A stretch of 64,000 nucleotides of DNA from an uncultured Lachnospiraceae bacterium (lineage in GTDB: Bacteria; Bacillota; Clostridia; Lachnospirales; Lachnospiraceae), in NCBI GenBank assembly GCA_910580015.1, contig CAJTVT010000005.1, positions 31,317-95,316 of the forward strand, read 5' to 3'. The notes under the pieces were generated by a model, which saw nothing but the letters and a program-made list of their open reading frames with translations, made no database searches and was not told the DNA's origin. The translations under genes were made by a program, and so were the position numbers. This document shows positions 25,277 through 34,559 of the stretch, one piece after another (the stretch's first letter is position 1; every line of letters begins with the position of its first letter).

Positions 25277-27782
25277 GATCGTCGTATTGAGTTTTGTATT
25301 TGTGATTACCGTGGCAGTCATGGGATTATTTAATCATCAAACGGAAGTGGATTTGACAACAGAAATGGCTTCCGCTACACTCCCTATGGTATATTTGGAG
25401 CGGGATGGTGTTAAAATTAATGAATTGTATGGGTATTGCCAGGAGATGGATGGGACGGCAATGCGTGATACCATAACACCGCTTTTGGAAGATCTGTCTC
25501 TTTCGGTGGTGGTGCAGTCTTACCAGAACAACATTGAAAGTATTTCTTATGAGGTACGTTCCATGGATATGCAACGGCTCATTGAAAACGGTGATATTGA
25601 AGATTTTTCTGAAGTAAATGGAGAAATTCAGCTGGGACTGCAATTTGAGAATATATTGGAACTAGATACAGAGTACGTTTTAGTGCTTATGGTAACGATT
25701 GATGAGAAGCCTGTGTATTTTTATACCAGGATGATCCGGGAGAAAGATTATTATGTAGAGGAATCTTTGGATTTTATTATGAATTTCCATGAACTGACCT
25801 TTGACAAGGGGAAGGTAGGAAATTTGGCAACTTTTCTAGAACCAAACAGCCAAGCGGACAATACTACACTGCAAAAAGTTACGATTCATTCCTCTCTCTC
25901 ACAGGTGGGATGGGGAGATTTTCAGGGAGAACGGCTAGAAGCGCCCACGCCTTCCATTAAAGAACTTGGAAGCGCTTATAATTCCATTGTGTTGCAATAT
26001 GTGGTGACGGCTCCGGGAGATAATGGTGAGTTGGAATATTATAATGTGGAGGAGTATTACAGGGTGCGGTACAGCAGTGTGAATAGCAGGATGTATCTGC
26101 TGAATTACGATCGCAGTATGAACCAGATTTTCCGTGGGGAAAATGCGACAGTGGTTAAAAATCGTCTGATATTGGGGATCTGTCCTTCGGATATTCAATG
26201 TATGACGAATGAAAAGGGAAATATTGTTGCTTTTGTTCAGGAAGGAGAGTTGTGGAGTTATAACAGTGATGGGCATGAACTGTCTCAGGTATTCAGTTTC
26301 CGTAGTCTGGAAGGCATTTCTAAAAGAGAGAATAATGAACAACATGAAATACAAATGATCCGGATCGATGAGATGGGAAGTATGGATTTTGTGGTATATG
26401 GTTATATGAACCGTGGACATCATGAGGGGCAGACAGGGATTGGTGTTTACCATTATGATAGTGTGGGAAATACTCTAGAAGAGGAAATGTTTTTGGCCTC
26501 CGATCGCTCACATGAAATGTTAAAGGAGGATTGGGGCAAGGTGTTCTATATTAGTGGTGAGAACATGTTCTATCTAATGACGGATGGGCAGCTTCATCGA
26601 ATTGACTTAAATTCCCTTCAAGAGGAAGTCGTGATTGAGGATCTAAAAGTGGGCAGTTATGCAGTATCTGAAAATGGCAGATATATTGCATGGCAGGAGG
26701 AATTTGACAGTCATTCTAAGAAATTAAAATTAATGGACCTGGAAGGGGAAGATGTTCGTACAATAGAGGGAAACGGCGAAGAATATTTAAAACCAGTGGG
26801 TTTTGTGGAAAGTGATTTTATCTATGGAACAGCGAAAATGAAAGATGTCACCTTAGATACGGCTGGAAATACTAGATTCCCCATGTACAAGGTAACGATT
26901 GTGGATAAAAATTCCAAAATTATTAAAGAATACCAGAAAGAAGGTTATTTTGTTTCTAATGCTTATGTGGAGGATGATACCATTTATCTAGATCGAGAGA
27001 TCCAGGCAGGGGATAAACTGCTCACTGCGGACCAAGATACCATCAAGAATCAACAATTGGAATCTTCTCGTCCTAACTTATTGGAAACGATTGTAACGGA
27101 GAAGAAACAGACACAGGTAGCATTGACCCTTTCTAAAAGGGAAACTGAGGTTTCTAAGGATCCCCATGTGAAAGTGCCCAGAGAGGTTGTTTTAGAGGAA
27201 GAACGGGCAGTGGAATTGGAAGCTTTGGGTGAACAGGACAGTTATTATGTGTACAGCGGCGGAAAAATCTTAATGTCTGCGGCATCAATTACCGAAGCAG
27301 TCCAATGTGCAGATGAAAATATGGCTGTGGTGATTGGTTCTGGGCAGAAATATATCTGGCGCAGAGGAAGAAATGCTTCCAAGCCAATGATTGGTACAGG
27401 GGCCTTAGAAGAATCTGAAATTAATAGCAATTCTGTGGCTGGGTGCCTTTCATATCTTTTGAAAACGGAGGAATTAAGCATCGATGTGGGAGATCTTTTG
27501 AATCGGGGAAAGACGCCGAAAGAGATTTTGACAGAGGCATTGTCCGACAAGACGGTGATAGATCTTTCAGGTTGTAGTGTAAACCAGATTTTATATTATG
27601 TGGGTCTGGGGAATCCGGTTTTTGCCATGGTAGGAGAACAGGCGGTGTTGATTGTCGGATATGACCAACATAATACCATGCTATATCAGCCAGGAGAAAA
27701 TGCAGTTCGCAAAATGGGATTGCAAGATAGTGATACTCTTTTTGGCGGGGCGGGGAATATTTTTCTTGGCTATATCGAATAA
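25257..27782 (+). CDS. membrane-anchored protein with propeller-like middle and C-terminal papain-like fold
   Basis: An 841-residue protein exported by an N-terminal hydrophobic anchor (IIKIVVLSFVFVITVAVMGL, residues 5-24). Residues about 280-640 have repeated beta-strand segments such as NGRYIAWQEEFDSHSKKLKL typical of propeller folds of the DPP-IV/TolB kind. The last 130 residues resemble a C39-like papain fold: Cys in SVAGCLSYLLK, an Asp-rich DVGDLLNRGKTPKEIL, and GNPVFAMVGEQAVLIVGYD. In active relatives the last motif reads HAVVIVGYD; here the catalytic His is replaced by Gln, so the domain is likely non-catalytic. The ATG at 25257 overlaps the methyltransferase gene. Function unknown. 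An outward-facing sensor or scaffold role is possible. Confidence 0.7.
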   Translation: MRKSIIKIVVLSFVFVITVAVMGLFNHQTEVDLTTEMASATLPMVYLERDGVKINELYGYCQEMDGTAMRDTITPLLEDLSLSVVVQSYQNNIESISYEVRSMDMQRLIENGDIEDFSEVNGEIQLGLQFENILELDTEYVLVLMVTIDEKPVYFYTRMIREKDYYVEESLDFIMNFHELTFDKGKVGNLATFLEPNSQADNTTLQKVTIHSSLSQVGWGDFQGERLEAPTPSIKELGSAYNSIVLQYVVTAPGDNGELEYYNVEEYYRVRYSSVNSRMYLLNYDRSMNQIFRGENATVVKNRLILGICPSDIQCMTNEKGNIVAFVQEGELWSYNSDGHELSQVFSFRSLEGISKRENNEQHEIQMIRIDEMGSMDFVVYGYMNRGHHEGQTGIGVYHYDSVGNTLEEEMFLASDRSHEMLKEDWGKVFYISGENMFYLMTDGQLHRIDLNSLQEEVVIEDLKVGSYAVSENGRYIAWQEEFDSHSKKLKLMDLEGEDVRTIEGNGEEYLKPVGFVESDFIYGTAKMKDVTLDTAGNTRFPMYKVTIVDKNSKIIKEYQKEGYFVSNAYVEDDTIYLDREIQAGDKLLTADQDTIKNQQLESSRPNLLETIVTEKKQTQVALTLSKRETEVSKDPHVKVPREVVLEEERAVELEALGEQDSYYVYSGGKILMSAASITEAVQCADENMAVVIGSGQKYIWRRGRNASKPMIGTGALEESEINSNSVAGCLSYLLKTEELSIDVGDLLNRGKTPKEILTEALSDKTVIDLSGCSVNQILYYVGLGNPVFAMVGEQAVLIVGYDQHNTMLYQPGENAVRKMGLQDSDTLFGGAGNIFLGYIE

Positions 27783-27797
27783 GAGAGGAATAAACCG

Positions 27798-27825
27798 TAA
27801 AGTTTTCGCAGATTGTTACCGAAAT
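27798..27825 (+). promoter_or_regulatory. candidate sigma-D (sigma-28) flagellar promoter
   Basis: TAAA at 27798-27801, a 16-base spacer and ACCGAAAT at 27818-27825 closely fit the TAAA-N15-GCCGATAT pattern of flagellar sigma factors. It lies 61 bases before the DUF6240-like gene and would drive it together with flagellin and fliS. Confidence 0.5.
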
Positions 27826-27886
27826 ACTTAAAGAATAAAACAAATATTCAGTTCGGAATTAGTATAGAGGATAACGAGGCGCGGAT

Positions 27887-30800
27887 ATGAGAGTAGATAA
27901 TAGTAATTTACCAGAGATTACCAAATCCAGAAATTCTGTAGGGATAAAAGGGAATGTTGCCGTCCTCACAGAAGAGACGACTGTCCATGAGACGCAGCAA
28001 GATACGGACAGAGTGTCTTCGGTGCAGCAGACTAAGGTGGACAGACCCTTTTTTTCTGGGGATTCCCAGTTGGAGCAGATACGCCAGGAGGCGGAAAATA
28101 TGGAGGCACAGCTCCTTCAAGAGAAAATGCAGGTGGTATCGAATACAGTGTCGGCAGCCGATTGCAGCAAGATGGACGAGGATGGATATCCTGTCAATGA
28201 CACGGAAGTGGAGACCATTGTAACGGAGATGGATAAGATTAAGATGGAGCTTGCAAAGGCAGGTGTGGATATCAGTGTGTTTGGTGATATGCCAGATGCA
28301 GACAAATTAGAGGCCATGGCGGGGAGTGCCGCAGAGGCAAGACAGATTGAGACAGCAATCGCTCAGGCAGATTTGCCAGCTACAGAGGAGAATTTAACAG
28401 ACTGTGAAGAAACCATGCAGCAGGCGCAAGATCTTGTACCTTGTAGCGATGAAGCGGTAAAATATATGCTGGATCATGAACTTGCCCCCACCGTGGAGAA
28501 TCTTTATCGGGCACAGCACAGTACAGGAGGTGCACGGACCCAGCAGTCAGAGAGTGTAACTCTGGATGAAGGCTTAAGAACACAGATTGAAAAGGTGATT
28601 GCCCAAGCGGGATTACCAGTGAATGAAACGACCCTTTCCAGCAGCCAGTGGATGATCGACCAGCAAATTCCCTTGACAGCCGAGAACTTAAAGTATGTGA
28701 TGGATTTGAAAAATGTCCAGCTTCCGCCTTCAGAAGAGCAAGTTACTGGAGCGATGGTGCAGGCAATGGCTGAGGGGCAGCGGCCGAAGGATGCTATTAT
28801 TCTGGAAGGCTACAGCAATGTAGAACGTGCGAAGCAGGCGACAGAGGTGATTGAGGAAACCACAGATTTGGACGTCTGGAATGTGGTGGAAAAAGGAGTT
28901 CCTCTGACAATAGATAGTCTCAGGGCAGCCCAAAATAGCACAAAACAACAGTCTGGGAGCCATCAAGAACAGGAACTTCCAGAATATGCGAAACAAGATG
29001 CAGCGTTTCTTAAGGCAAAACGTCAATTAGAGGAAATACGGCTTGCTATGACTGCTCAGGCTAATTATGCTTTGTTAAAAAAGGGGATTTCCATTGAGAC
29101 GCAGCCATTAGAGGAATTAGTGGAAGAGTTAAAGGCCCAGGAACATGCTTATTACGCAAGTATGTTGGGACAAAACGGCATTGAACCGAATCAGGCAAAT
29201 ACAGAGATTTTTGCAGATACAATGGGGAAAACCCAGGAACTGAAAGGTGTTCCAGCGTATGTTCTGGGAGAAATTCGAACGGATAGAGATTCCATAAATG
29301 ATGTTCATGAGGCAGGTGTTTCCAGGCAGGCTCAGATGGAACGTGCTGGAGAGGCATATGAGACTCTTCAGACAGAACCGAGGGCGGATTTGGGGGATTC
29401 TATTCAAAAAGCATTTCGGAACGTGGACGATATTCTGGAGGATTTGGATCTTGAAATTTCAGAAGCGAATCGAAGGGCAGTTCGTATTTTGGCATATAAT
29501 CAGATGCCCATTAACCATGAGTCTATTATGCAGATGAAAGCAGCGGATCAGAAAGTGCAGAATTTGTTCCAGAATCTTTCGCCCTCTGTGGTGATGGAGA
29601 TGATTCGGGAAGGTGTAAATCCGCTGGAACTTAATGTGGAAGAGCTGAATGCAAAAGCAGAAGAGATGAAGAATCGACTGAATGCAGGAGATGAGGAGAA
29701 ATTCAGTAAATATCTTTGGAAGCTTGAACAGCGTCAGGATATCACAAAGGAAGAGCGAGACAGTTACATTGGAATATACCGGATGCTCAATCAGATTGAT
29801 AAGACGGATGGAGCAGTGATTGGAGCTCTGGTGCGTCAGGGGGCAGAAATTTCTATGAAAAATCTGCTGACAGCGGTCCGCAGTAGTCGGAATGCTGGGA
29901 TGGATGTATCTGTGGATGACAGCTTTGGAGAGGCAGAGACAGTGGTTACTGAGGAACTTAGCATTTCTGAACAGATTGAGGCGGCATATCAAACAGATTG
30001 TGCAAAAGAGGCTTTGAAATTTGCAACTCCTGAGGGAATGCATCAAGCGCAGGCTCAAGCACAGAAAGCGGCAGCGGATATGACTCCAGAAGAGCTGCTG
30101 TGGCAGCTTCGGGAATCTCCTCAGGATGCAGCGGCTGAGGAAGCTTATTATCAACAACAGATGGAAGAGTTCTCTCAGGCAAAGACAGCGGAAGCACAGG
30201 TTATTCAGATATTGACAGGATATGATATGCCAGTGACAACGTATTCTATTATGGCCGCAAACCGGATGCTAGATCCCAGAGGCGGAATATTTCGTTCACT
30301 GTTTAAAGTGGAAGATCATAAGGGAAAGGCTGACTTGGAAGAGGCCAAGGAAGAGATTATCAAGCGGTTTGGGGAAGCGGTTAAGACACCAGAGGATATG
30401 GCTAAGGCTCATAAAAAGCTGGCAGAGACCGCAGAAAATGTTATGAAGACCATGATTGATTCTGAGGAGGTTACCAGTAACGATTTGAGGGATATGAGGA
30501 TTCTGCGCCGTCAAATTGCATTGGGAACACGGATGACGAAGGAAGAACACTATGCGATTCCTGTGTTGGTGGCAGATGAACTCACCAACGTACAGTTGAA
30601 AATTGTTCGGGGGAAGGAAGAAAAGGGCAGAGTGGATGTGTTGTTTGAGACACCAAAGCTTGGAAAGGTAGCAGCCAGATTTCAGGTGAATGGGGATCGT
30701 ATGAAGGGATGGATTGCCTCAGATTCTCACAGAACTATAGAAGAAATTGGAGCGAGGAAAGGCAGCTTTGAGCAGCTTGACCTGGAGGATGGGATGGAAT

Positions 30801-30982
30801 GCAGTCTGGACTTGATCCACAGCGGAAATCTGGATTTGAATCGCCTTGCGAGTGCCAAAGAAGAGCAGGCAAATGTTCCAGATCCAGGGTCAGAATCTTA
30901 TCAGGTACAGACAAAGACATTGTATGGAATTGCCAGAGGTTTTCTGGAAGAGATCAAACAGATGGGTCAGAACCTGTCTTGA
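27887..30982 (+). CDS. flagellar-operon protein with FliK-like C-terminus (DUF6240-like)
   Basis: A 1031-residue acidic, helical protein. Several segments follow the pattern LPATEENLTDCEETMQ, APTVENLYRAQHST, LPVNETTLSSSQWM and VPLTIDSLRAAQNST, which suggests repeated 90-residue helical modules between residues 170 and 790. The last 150 residues (NVQLKIVRGKEEKGRVDVLF; LGKVAARFQVNGDRMKGWI) look like the FliK hook-length-control C-terminal domain. No signal peptide is visible. From memory it fits DUF6240, a family common in Lachnospiraceae. It starts 61 bases after a candidate sigma-D promoter and ends 27 bases before flagellin. A role in export, hook-length control or as chaperone/adaptor for flagellin is inferred from this context. 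Confidence 0.68.
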   Translation: MRVDNSNLPEITKSRNSVGIKGNVAVLTEETTVHETQQDTDRVSSVQQTKVDRPFFSGDSQLEQIRQEAENMEAQLLQEKMQVVSNTVSAADCSKMDEDGYPVNDTEVETIVTEMDKIKMELAKAGVDISVFGDMPDADKLEAMAGSAAEARQIETAIAQADLPATEENLTDCEETMQQAQDLVPCSDEAVKYMLDHELAPTVENLYRAQHSTGGARTQQSESVTLDEGLRTQIEKVIAQAGLPVNETTLSSSQWMIDQQIPLTAENLKYVMDLKNVQLPPSEEQVTGAMVQAMAEGQRPKDAIILEGYSNVERAKQATEVIEETTDLDVWNVVEKGVPLTIDSLRAAQNSTKQQSGSHQEQELPEYAKQDAAFLKAKRQLEEIRLAMTAQANYALLKKGISIETQPLEELVEELKAQEHAYYASMLGQNGIEPNQANTEIFADTMGKTQELKGVPAYVLGEIRTDRDSINDVHEAGVSRQAQMERAGEAYETLQTEPRADLGDSIQKAFRNVDDILEDLDLEISEANRRAVRILAYNQMPINHESIMQMKAADQKVQNLFQNLSPSVVMEMIREGVNPLELNVEELNAKAEEMKNRLNAGDEEKFSKYLWKLEQRQDITKEERDSYIGIYRMLNQIDKTDGAVIGALVRQGAEISMKNLLTAVRSSRNAGMDVSVDDSFGEAETVVTEELSISEQIEAAYQTDCAKEALKFATPEGMHQAQAQAQKAAADMTPEELLWQLRESPQDAAAEEAYYQQQMEEFSQAKTAEAQVIQILTGYDMPVTTYSIMAANRMLDPRGGIFRSLFKVEDHKGKADLEEAKEEIIKRFGEAVKTPEDMAKAHKKLAETAENVMKTMIDSEEVTSNDLRDMRILRRQIALGTRMTKEEHYAIPVLVADELTNVQLKIVRGKEEKGRVDVLFETPKLGKVAARFQVNGDRMKGWIASDSHRTIEEIGARKGSFEQLDLEDGMECSLDLIHSGNLDLNRLASAKEEQANVPDPGSESYQVQTKTLYGIARGFLEEIKQMGQNLS

Positions 30983-31009
30983 ACATAAATTTAGAAAGAG
31001 GGATACAGG

Positions 31010-32458
31010 ATGAAAATTAATCATAATATGTCAGCAGTTACTGCGAACAAGAGGTTGTTAGGGTCAGAAAATAGCTTGGCCAGTTCAATTGAGCGTTTGT
31101 CTACAGGACTTCGAATTAATCGGGCTTCAGATGATGCGGCAGGCATGGCAATTGCCAGTAAAATGACGGCACAGATTAAAGGATTGGGTCAGGCGTCCAG
31201 AAATGCATCAGATGGTGTTTCCGTATTGGAGACAGCCGATGGAGCCCTCAATGAGGTGCACAGCATGCTTCAGAGAATGCGTGAATTGTCTGTACAGGCG
31301 GCAAATGGCACAAATACGCCAGATGATTTGGAGGCAATTCAGTTGGAGATCACCTCTCTTACGGCGGAAGTTGATCGTGTATCAAGAGATACAGAGTTTA
31401 ATACCAAGAACTTGTTAGATGGAACCTTAGATCAACGTGTTTACCCAAATAACAGAGGAATTACCAGAATCAGTATTTCTGATGCTGTGACACCTGATAT
31501 CTATTCCGTGGAGATAACAGCAGATGCAAGGCATGCCGTTGTGGAAGGTACAGCGACACTGAATGCTACTTCCACAGTTCCAGCAGGGGCATCGGGAAAA
31601 GTTGTAATCAATGGTGTCACAGTGGAAATTCAAGAAGGAGAGACATTTGACGCGGTTTATGAAAAACTGCGCAAAGGTGCAGAACTGGGAGAGGTAAACC
31701 TTTTGGTGGCGGATCCTGCTGGCGCTGGAGCCGGAACGCCAGATGATGCCGGATATGTGCCAGTGGATTTGAATACTGGAGGTATTTTGGCTTTTGTTTC
31801 GGATGAATATGGTCAACATACAGAGATGGATATTAAATGTACGAATGCTGATTTAGCGGCGTTCTTGGGAATTGCAACGGAGAACCAGGCGGTAGGAGAG
31901 GATGTGGAAATTAGCATTCCTACAACGGATGATGCGTTCGGCGCATTGGCGACAATCCGTACAGAAGGAAATTATGTGACAATATCAGACCGGAACGGAT
32001 TTGAAATGAAATTTGAGGTGGAACCTGGAACTGCTGGTGTGGTAACATTAGATGTGACAGATGTTGGACCTATGACACTCCAAATTGGGGCGAACGAGAA
32101 TCAGACTATGGAAGTTCGCATTCCAGAGCTTTCCTCTCAGACCATGTATATTGATAAAGTAAACGTATGTACTGTTACAGGGGCCAGCCGTGCTATCACC
32201 AGTTATGACGGGGCGATCGCCAAGGTGAGTGAGGTGCGTTCAGGTATTGGTGCTTGTCAGAATCGTCTGGAATATGCAGTGGACAGTCTGGATGGCACAG
32301 AGGAGAATATGACACAGGCATTATCCAGAATAGAAGATGTGGATATGGCGGAGGAAATGACAGAGTATACGAAATATAATGTTCTTACGCAGGCGGCAAC
32401 TTCTGTGCTTGCCCAAGCAAATGATCTTCCACAGCAAGTATTGCAGCTTTTGCAGTAA
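31010..32458 (+). CDS. fliC: flagellin
   Basis: A 482-residue flagellin, the filament subunit. The N-terminal D0/D1 region (MKINHNMSAVTANKRLLGSE, then ERLSTGLRINRASDDAAGMA) and the C-terminal region (ALSRIEDVDMAEEMTEYTKY and QANDLPQQVLQLLQ) are highly conserved, with a variable middle from about 145 to 395 that forms the exposed D2/D3 part. The segment LQRMRELSVQAANGT, which in other flagellins lies in the TLR5-binding helix, is intact. AGAGGGATACAGG precedes the ATG. The gene follows the FliK-like gene directly and fliS comes next. There is only one flagellin in this window; others may exist elsewhere. Confidence 0.97.
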   Translation: MKINHNMSAVTANKRLLGSENSLASSIERLSTGLRINRASDDAAGMAIASKMTAQIKGLGQASRNASDGVSVLETADGALNEVHSMLQRMRELSVQAANGTNTPDDLEAIQLEITSLTAEVDRVSRDTEFNTKNLLDGTLDQRVYPNNRGITRISISDAVTPDIYSVEITADARHAVVEGTATLNATSTVPAGASGKVVINGVTVEIQEGETFDAVYEKLRKGAELGEVNLLVADPAGAGAGTPDDAGYVPVDLNTGGILAFVSDEYGQHTEMDIKCTNADLAAFLGIATENQAVGEDVEISIPTTDDAFGALATIRTEGNYVTISDRNGFEMKFEVEPGTAGVVTLDVTDVGPMTLQIGANENQTMEVRIPELSSQTMYIDKVNVCTVTGASRAITSYDGAIAKVSEVRSGIGACQNRLEYAVDSLDGTEENMTQALSRIEDVDMAEEMTEYTKYNVLTQAATSVLAQANDLPQQVLQLLQ

Positions 32459-32558
32459 AGTTTGTAATGGATAGTTGCACAGTAGGACAGATGGGGCAGG
32501 AAGAGAACCATCTGTTCAAAAAGCTCTGTCTGTGTGCTGTGCAGATATGGAGGCAACA

Positions 32559-33035
32559 ATGACGCAGGAAAAAAAGCAGGAATTGACACGAAGATTGACT
32601 TACTGTAACCGTGGTGAAATGGTGGTAATTATGTATGACATTCTCTTTGCATATTTGGATGATGGCATTCAGGCAAAGGAAGAGCAGGATTATCAAAGTT
32701 TTAAATATGCGGTGAACAGGGCAGAACAGGTGGTAAACAGGTTAATGCAGGATTTAAATTTTGAATATGAGATATCTGGCAGTCTGTATGCGGAGTACCA
32801 ATTTGTCAATAAGCTGCTGTCAATGGCAGTATATAAAAATTCCTCTCAGAACCTTGAAGATGCAAAGCGGGTTCTGAAGAATCTTTACGATGCTTTTAAG
32901 GAAGTAGCGCGGCAAGATACTTCAGAACCTTTGATGCGACATACCCAGCAGGTGGTGGCAGGAATGACCTATCAGCGGGGAAGTCTAACAGAGACGCTTC
33001 AGGGTTCCGAAAGTTCCAGAGGATTTCTGGCATAA
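32559..33035 (+). CDS. fliS: flagellin chaperone FliS
   Basis: A 158-residue FliS-like protein, the cytoplasmic chaperone that binds the C-terminal end of flagellin and stops early polymerisation. The helix RLTYCNRGEMVVIMYDILFA and the bundle DYQSFKYAVNRAEQVVNRLM are the family pattern; the length is slightly above the usual 120-150. The frame opens at 32475, but GGAGG at 32549-32553 sits 5 bases before the ATG at 32559. It lies directly after flagellin, the expected position. The C-terminal 30 residues (RGSLTETLQGSESSRGFLA) are a low-complexity extension. Confidence 0.85.
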   Translation: MTQEKKQELTRRLTYCNRGEMVVIMYDILFAYLDDGIQAKEEQDYQSFKYAVNRAEQVVNRLMQDLNFEYEISGSLYAEYQFVNKLLSMAVYKNSSQNLEDAKRVLKNLYDAFKEVARQDTSEPLMRHTQQVVAGMTYQRGSLTETLQGSESSRGFLA

Positions 33036-33108
33036 TTTACACAGATTGTTACATTGACATTATATGGCCAGAGTAATATTGTGATGTTTTGCTGCATTTT
33101 TCTGTGAG

Positions 33109-33158
33109 CGTTGCTTGTCAAATGCAGGTATAGCAGTGACTGCATTTGACAAGCAGCG
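33109..33158. other. long hairpin after fliS
   Basis: A 19-base stem with a single G-U pair (33109-33127 with 33140-33158; arm core TTGCTTGTCAAATGCAG) encloses a 12-base loop. No U tract follows on either side, so it is not a standard terminator. It separates the convergent fliS and DUF2508 genes and may stop or stabilise both transcripts. Confidence 0.55.
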
Positions 33159-33181
33159 TTATCACAAATTGACAGGTAAGA

Positions 33182-33427
33182 TTATTTTGTGTAAGTTATG
33201 CTGGCATAGGGATCCTCATTAAATTGTTTGACTTTTGTCAAAAGGAATTTGTAGCGCATTTGTAGTGCATTCACCTGATAAATACAGCAGTCAATTAAAT
33301 CTGGTTCCATAGCATTTTCAAAATTATTATAGGCAAGAGCAAGATCGTATTTTGCTCTCTCCAGGTCATCTAAAAGTAAAGAGTAAGCAGTTGTCTTAGG
33401 TTCTTCTTTTTTGGCAATCTGAAACAT
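33182..33427 (-). CDS. DUF2508 (YaaL-like) protein
   Basis: An 81-residue cytoplasmic protein. The core SLLLDDLERAKYDLALAYNN followed by DLIDCCIYQVNALQMRYKFL is typical of the DUF2508/YaaL family, of unknown function. The frame is open further upstream to 33496, but family length is about 75-85 residues; AAAGGGAAAGGG lies just before ATGCATATG, so either ATG (33433 or 33427) may be used and 33427 has better spacing. In Bacillus subtilis yaaL lies between recR and bofA; here it is on the strand opposite to the BofA-like gene and recR is absent from this interval, so the usual cluster has been rearranged. Confidence 0.7.
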   Translation of the reverse strand: MFQIAKKEEPKTTAYSLLLDDLERAKYDLALAYNNFENAMEPDLIDCCIYQVNALQMRYKFLLTKVKQFNEDPYASITYTK

Positions 33428-33651
33428 ATGCATCCCTTTCCCTTTTCCGTTATTACTTCTGCATTCTGTAATTCTTTGCGGTTCCAGCAGATTCACGGTA
33501 ACATTATTCTCACTTAAAGTATAAGCAAATGAAGTCCAAACTATACGAAAAAGTCATAAATTTTTCCAGAAAGTATATAATTTGTTAAGAGTAAAATTTT
33601 AGTTTATGGATAAGCCAGGTGGAGATATTATTCTGGCAAAAGGAGAGATTT

Positions 33652-33924
33652 ATGGAACGATATTATGGAATAGCAGCGATCGTAGGAATCTGTGCCCTTG
33701 TGTTATTTATGGGAATGATGAAACAAAAGATGGAAGGCGTTTTTACTTTTGTGCTGCGCAGTGTGGCAGGTACAATCGGAATTTGTACGGTCAATAGTCT
33801 GCTTGCTTCTCAGGGAATTGCCTTGGCAGCAGGGATCAATCCAGTGAATGTTTTGACAATTGGAACCCTTGGTATCTGCGGGTTTGCGCTTGTTTATGGT
33901 ATTTTGCTGTATCAATTATTGTGA
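33652..33924 (+). CDS. BofA-like pro-sigma-K processing inhibitor family
   Basis: A 90-residue membrane protein of the BofA family. Two hydrophobic segments are present: YYGIAAIVGICALVLFMGMM at the N-terminus and LTIGTLGICGFALVYGILLY at the end, joined by RSVAGTIGICTVNSLLASQG and GIALAAGINPVNV, the family signature. In Bacillus BofA restrains the SpoIVFB protease that matures sigma-K in the mother cell during sporulation. The ATG at 33652 has GGAGAG upstream; a longer form from 33619 is unlikely. It is divergent from DUF2508. No spoIVF genes are visible here, so whether it serves in sporulation cannot be shown. Confidence 0.75.
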   Translation: MERYYGIAAIVGICALVLFMGMMKQKMEGVFTFVLRSVAGTIGICTVNSLLASQGIALAAGINPVNVLTIGTLGICGFALVYGILLYQLL

Positions 33925-34061
33925 CATATTTACAAAAATGAAAAAATTGGGGCAATCCACTTTACAATTTTACGTACATGTTCTATAATCCAAAACAATC
34001 ACTGATTCGCGAACAGGATAGATTAATCCAAAAGAGGTGATAAATTGGGGAGATAAAGTTA

Positions 34062-34559
34062 TTGATAGGTCTGACGTTGTTAAGTATGGCAGTCGTGACA
34101 GATCTACAGAATTTTCAAATCAGTAATCGGCTGATTGTCAGTGGTTTTCTTACTGGATTGCTCCTTCAGATTGTAGAGCTGGGAGTAATGGGAATTGGCG
34201 TTTTTCTTATAAACGTTTCTATACCGATTATCTTATTATATCTGCTATTTCTAATGCATGCCCTTGGGGCAGGTGATATCAAATTATTTTCCGTGATTGG
34301 TGGTATTTGGGGTTTTCAAGTGCTTTGTCGTACAATCGTGATTTCATTTCTTGTAGGAGCAGTTATTTCAGCATGTAAATTGCTCTATTATCAAAATCTC
34401 ATTTCTCGTTTATGGGTGTTCAAGGAATACGTTTGCCAGGTATTGTATACCGGCAAGTTGTTGGAATATCCAATCGTATCTCAGGAAAAACAACATGTCA
34501 TTCATTTCTCAATTTCAATTTTGATTGGTTATGCTATTGCTATGGAGGTGTCTTATTGA
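34062..34559 (+). CDS. prepilin peptidase, A24 type (TadV/CpaA-like), first copy
   Basis: A 165-residue membrane aspartic protease. The two catalytic aspartates are seen in MAVVTDLQNFQISNRLIVSG and in the GxGD motif HALGAGDIKLFSVIGG. Six or so hydrophobic helices fill the rest. Such small enzymes without the N-methylase domain (TadV/CpaA) cleave the leader of Flp prepilins. The start is a TTG with GGGGAG 9 bases upstream. Its stop overlaps the TTG of the next gene (TTGA), so it is the first gene of the pilus operon. A second peptidase occurs at 41646, so this operon encodes two. Confidence 0.85.
   Translation: MIGLTLLSMAVVTDLQNFQISNRLIVSGFLTGLLLQIVELGVMGIGVFLINVSIPIILLYLLFLMHALGAGDIKLFSVIGGIWGFQVLCRTIVISFLVGAVISACKLLYYQNLISRLWVFKEYVCQVLYTGKLLEYPIVSQEKQHVIHFSISILIGYAIAMEVSY

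Noticed and set aside
29459..30157. A 232-codon minus-strand frame.
   Set aside because: Opposite the FliK-like gene, Cys/His/Leu-rich as expected for a reverse reading, no ribosome site.
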